From ChocPot-Mid sp043804925 (GTDB lineage: Bacteria > Bacteroidota > Ignavibacteria > Kapaibacteriales > UBA2268): 8,616 nt of DNA. Where the stretch lies: assembly GCA_043804925.1 (NCBI GenBank), contig JAZDIP010000042.1, positions 1-8,616 of the forward strand. The letters are read 5' to 3'. Under the pieces are notes generated by a model. It was not told where the DNA came from, searched no databases, and saw nothing but the letters and a program-made list of their open reading frames with translations. Positions 6,729 through 8,616 of this stretch are shown here, piece after piece (positions within the stretch are counted from its first letter, which is position 1; every line of letters begins with the position of its first letter). Position numbers and translations under genes: made by a program.

Positions 6729-6835
6729 AAAATAATTCGGTCTTTCTGTCTTTCTGTTTTTCCGTGATTCTGTTTTTCGGTGTTTCAGTCTTTCTGTCAT
6801 TCGGTCTTTCTAATTTTGACAAAGGAAAAATTTAA
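6725..6835 (+). CDS. Possible 36-residue hydrophobic peptide encoded by the inverted array
   Basis: The ATG at 6725 overlaps the four-helix stop (ATGA). The frame runs through the whole inverted array and ends at TAA 6833-6835, overlapping the phosphatase ATG (TAATG). Residues 5-29 are almost wholly F, L, V, S, G, I and C and would make a membrane-spanning helix; the tail is N-F-D-K-G-K-I. A perfect octamer would give the period P-S-F-R-L-S-V-F. At the three Pro codon positions here the codon is CTG (Leu), and at the three Arg positions TGT or GGT (Cys, Gly, Gly), so the degeneracy of this array removes the residues least compatible with a membrane helix. It may still be only a chance frame through a stop-free repeat. 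Confidence 0.3.
   Translation: MKNNSVFLSFCFSVILFFGVSVFLSFGLSNFDKGKI
6738..6811 (-). repeat. 9-unit degenerate octamer array in inverted orientation
   Basis: Nine contiguous 8-bp units (6738-6809) plus 2 nt of a tenth. The plus-strand consensus is CNGTCTTT, whose reverse complement AAAGACNG is the unit of the upstream array. The 14-mer AATGACAGAAAGAC occurs near the outer edge of both arrays (6127-6140 plus strand; reverse complement at 6788-6801), which supports a common origin. The units are more diverged than upstream, but the 8-bp phase is intact. Confidence 0.9.
6811..6818 (+). promoter_or_regulatory. Candidate Bacteroidota -7 box before the phosphatase
   Basis: TAATTTTG matches the Bacteroidota -7 consensus TAnnTTTG. 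No clear -33 TTG partner is visible, since that region lies in the inverted array, and the leader would be only about 10 nt. This is a weak call. Confidence 0.2.
6821..6826 (+). promoter_or_regulatory. Shine-Dalgarno of the Ppx/GppA gene
   Basis: AAAGGA lies 8 nt before the ATG at 6835 and supports that start. It lies inside the last codons of the candidate 36-residue frame. Confidence 0.6.
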
Positions 6836-8397
6836 TGGAAAAAACAGCACCTAAAATTGCAGCTATTGATGTTGGAACTAATTCGTTCCATCTTATTATA
6901 GTATCCGTTGACCACCGCGGAATCTTACAGGTACATTACCGCGAAAAAGAAGTTGTCCGGCTTGGCTGCTGCGCCAAAGATATGAAAGTATTAATGCCTG
7001 ATGCTATCGAAAGAGGAGTTGCAGCATTAAACAGATTCGCTTTACTCGCCAATTCCGAACAGGCAGAAATTTCTGCCGTTGCTACAAGTGCTGTCCGCGA
7101 AGCTGAAAATAAAGATGACTTTTTGAAGAAAGTTAAAAAAGCTACTGGAGTAGATATTGAAGTCGTTAGTGGTACAGAAGAAGCACGGCTTATTTATCTT
7201 GGAACGATTCACGCTTTACCGGTGGAAAACCAAAAGACACTTGTAATAGATATTGGTGGTGGAAGCACCGAAACTGTTATAGGTCACATGGGTGAAGTTA
7301 AGTATGTTCACAGTGAAAAAATCGGTGCTATAAGATTGACTGAGGGCTTTTTCAAAGATGGAATTGCAACTCCTGATAGAGTGAATGCCTGCCGAGAATT
7401 CATCAAAGGTGCATGGTCTCCTACTATGAAAAGATTGATTGAAACAGGTTTTGAAACTGTTGTCGGAACATCAGGCACGATTTTAAATTTGGCGATTATG
7501 GCATTGTCAGAAAAAAAAGAAATTCTGCCTGAAGAGATAAATGGTTTGAATGTAAACCGTGACGACATACTCAACATTATAGATAAAATTGTCAGCATCA
7601 AAACACCTGAAGAAAGAAAACTTCTTCCGGGTATTGATGAATCCAGAGCCGATATTATTGTTGCAGGTGCTTTAATCATCGAATATGCGATAAAGTCACT
7701 GAACATTCAAAATATTTTAATTTCTTCTTATGCATTAAGAGAAGGCATAGTTTATAATACTATTCAAAAGAATAAGGCGAGGTTGGAAAATCAGCAATTA
7801 AGCTATCTGAGATATGAAACCATACAGAATATCTGCAAAAGATATAATGTTTTAATGCCCCATTCCGACCACGTTAAAAATCTCTCTCTCAAAATGTTTG
7901 ACGATTTGCAATGGATGCATGGATTGGGATTTGCCGAAAGAGAGTGGCTCGAAGCCGCGGCATTACTGCATGATGTTGGTTTCTATATATCAACCGACCA
8001 GCATCACAAGCACAGTTTTTATTTAATTAGTCATTGCGATATGCCCGGATTTACAAAGGATGAATCGGAGGTGATAGCCAATATTGCCAGGTATCACAGG
8101 AAGAGCCATCCGAACAACAAGCACAGCAATTACAAAAAACTGCCGACTGATAAAAAAAGAATTGTTAAGATATTAGGTGGTATCCTTCGAATAGCTGAGG
8201 GTATTGACCGCAGACAGCTTATGGTTATAAAAGACACAAAAATCAAAACAATTGGGAAAAACATTAAAATATTCTTAATTCCTGATTCAAACGAAACATA
8301 TCCGGATATTGAATTATGGGGAGCAGACCGCAGAAAATCATTACTTGAAGAAGTTTTGAAAATGGAAATACAATTCGAAATTGAGAAATCAAATTAG
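6835..8397 (+). CDS. ppx: Ppx/GppA family phosphatase (exopolyphosphatase / pppGpp phosphohydrolase) with HD-type C-terminal domain
   Basis: At 520 residues this is the full length of the long Ppx/GppA class (E. coli PPX has 513). The N-terminal ASKHA-fold half shows phosphate loop 1 (I-D-V-G-T-N-S-F-H, 11-19), the S-G-T-E-E-A-R-L-I segment (112-120) holding the expected catalytic Glu, phosphate loop 2 (I-D-I-G-G-G-S-T-E, 138-146), V-G-T-S-G-T (210-215) and R-A-D-I-I-V-A-G-A (271-279). The C-terminal part (about 325-500) is HD-like: H346, H379-D380, H393, H421 and D458 are candidate metal ligands. The family removes terminal phosphates from polyphosphate or converts pppGpp to ppGpp in the cytoplasm; sequence alone does not separate the two. 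All key motifs look intact. A good Shine-Dalgarno fixes the start, which overlaps by one base the stop of a short upstream frame. Confidence 0.93.
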   Translation: MEKTAPKIAAIDVGTNSFHLIIVSVDHRGILQVHYREKEVVRLGCCAKDMKVLMPDAIERGVAALNRFALLANSEQAEISAVATSAVREAENKDDFLKKVKKATGVDIEVVSGTEEARLIYLGTIHALPVENQKTLVIDIGGGSTETVIGHMGEVKYVHSEKIGAIRLTEGFFKDGIATPDRVNACREFIKGAWSPTMKRLIETGFETVVGTSGTILNLAIMALSEKKEILPEEINGLNVNRDDILNIIDKIVSIKTPEERKLLPGIDESRADIIVAGALIIEYAIKSLNIQNILISSYALREGIVYNTIQKNKARLENQQLSYLRYETIQNICKRYNVLMPHSDHVKNLSLKMFDDLQWMHGLGFAEREWLEAAALLHDVGFYISTDQHHKHSFYLISHCDMPGFTKDESEVIANIARYHRKSHPNNKHSNYKKLPTDKKRIVKILGGILRIAEGIDRRQLMVIKDTKIKTIGKNIKIFLIPDSNETYPDIELWGADRRKSLLEEVLKMEIQFEIEKSN

Positions 8398-8424
8398 TTT
8401 GTAAAGTTTATAAAGTTTGTAAAG
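8398..8424 (+). repeat. Three 9-bp tandem repeats directly after the ppx stop
   Basis: TTTGTAAAG, TTTATAAAG, TTTGTAAAG follow immediately after the TAG. Read in the ppx frame they would encode F-V-K, F-I-K, F-V-K, and the frame stays open to a TAA at 8443. Confidence 0.8.
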
Positions 8425-8449
8425 AAAATAAGAAGGTCAAACTAAACTG

Positions 8450-8473
8450 AAGAAGGAATTCGTTTCACTTCTT
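8450..8473. terminator. Weak hairpin between convergent genes
   Basis: AAGAAG and CTTCTT (8450-8455, 8468-8473) flank a 12-nt loop. There is no T-tract on the plus strand. It could end either ppx or the minus-strand frame, but the 6-bp AT-rich stem is weak. Apart from this hairpin and the 9-bp repeats I see no structure in 8398-8496. Confidence 0.2.
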
Positions 8474-8496
8474 ACACTAAACCGATAGCAAGTATA

Positions 8497-8616
8497 TCAA
8501 TATAACCAACTAAAATTGCACATAGATTTAATAATATTTTTTTCATTTTCTATTTGATGTAATGCGTCAGCAAGCGTATCTATAACTTCATCTATACTAT
8601 TCATAATCCTATTATT
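8497..8616 (-). CDS. Possible 3' end of a minus-strand gene, or a 35-residue ORF
   Basis: On the minus strand a frame is open from the right edge to a TGA at 8497-8499, with a possible ATG at 8604-8602. The first part is acidic and amphipathic (M-N-S-I-D-E-V-I-D-T-L-A-D-A-L-H-Q-I-E-N), consistent with a helical protein; the end (C-N-F-S-W-L-Y) looks less typical. The frame may enter from outside the window. I recognise no family, and no Shine-Dalgarno sits well before the ATG. Confidence 0.25.
   Translation of the reverse strand, partial: NNRIMNSIDEVIDTLADALHQIENEKNIIKSMCNFSWLY

Noticed and set aside
6100..6840. Intervening sequence inside a 23S rRNA gene
   Set aside because: Flanks encode a membrane protein and Ppx/GppA; no rRNA-like sequence is present.

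Overview
The window reads as part of a low-GC genome from the Bacteroidota/Ignavibacteria/Kapabacteria (FCB) side of the tree. The evidence is three consecutive large secreted proteins ending in type A type IX secretion (T9SS) sorting domains (I-Y-P-N-P motif plus a beta-rich tail), a free-standing 23S-intervening-sequence-type four-helix bundle gene, and short oligonucleotide repeats inside and between genes. The exact phylum is inference. No rRNA, tRNA, CRISPR array, transposase or integrase is visible.

Positions 1-5882 look like one operon of surface or secreted proteins: a 5'-truncated protein of repeated Ig/ASH-like domains (2-1702), a short protein joined to it by an ATGA overlap (1699-2790), and a 998-residue protein with an IgGFc-binding-type N-terminal region and four copies of a Cys-X26-Cys repeat domain (2830-5826). 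A strong intrinsic terminator follows at 5854-5882. The three share a nearly identical C-terminal tail at DNA level, with a 7-bp AATTACG repeat array embedded in frame.

Positions 5883-6834 hold the most unusual part. A small one-helix membrane protein (5919-6131) runs into a perfect 24-unit, 8-bp tandem array (AAAGACGG, 6111-6302). A four-helix bundle gene (6363-6728) follows, then a degenerate 9-unit array of the same octamer in inverted orientation (6738-6811). The gene therefore sits between inverted arrays that could pair in the transcript, recalling the stem-bounded layout of 23S rRNA intervening sequences. The inverted array is also an open frame for a hydrophobic 36-residue peptide (6725-6835) that overlaps the four-helix stop by ATGA and the next start by TAATG.

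Positions 6835-8397 encode a full-length Ppx/GppA phosphatase with a C-terminal HD-type domain. After it come a 9-bp triplicate repeat, a weak hairpin and, on the minus strand at the right edge, the possible end of a convergent gene. The secretion operon and the four-helix/phosphatase segment have no obvious common function; only their order and strand link them.
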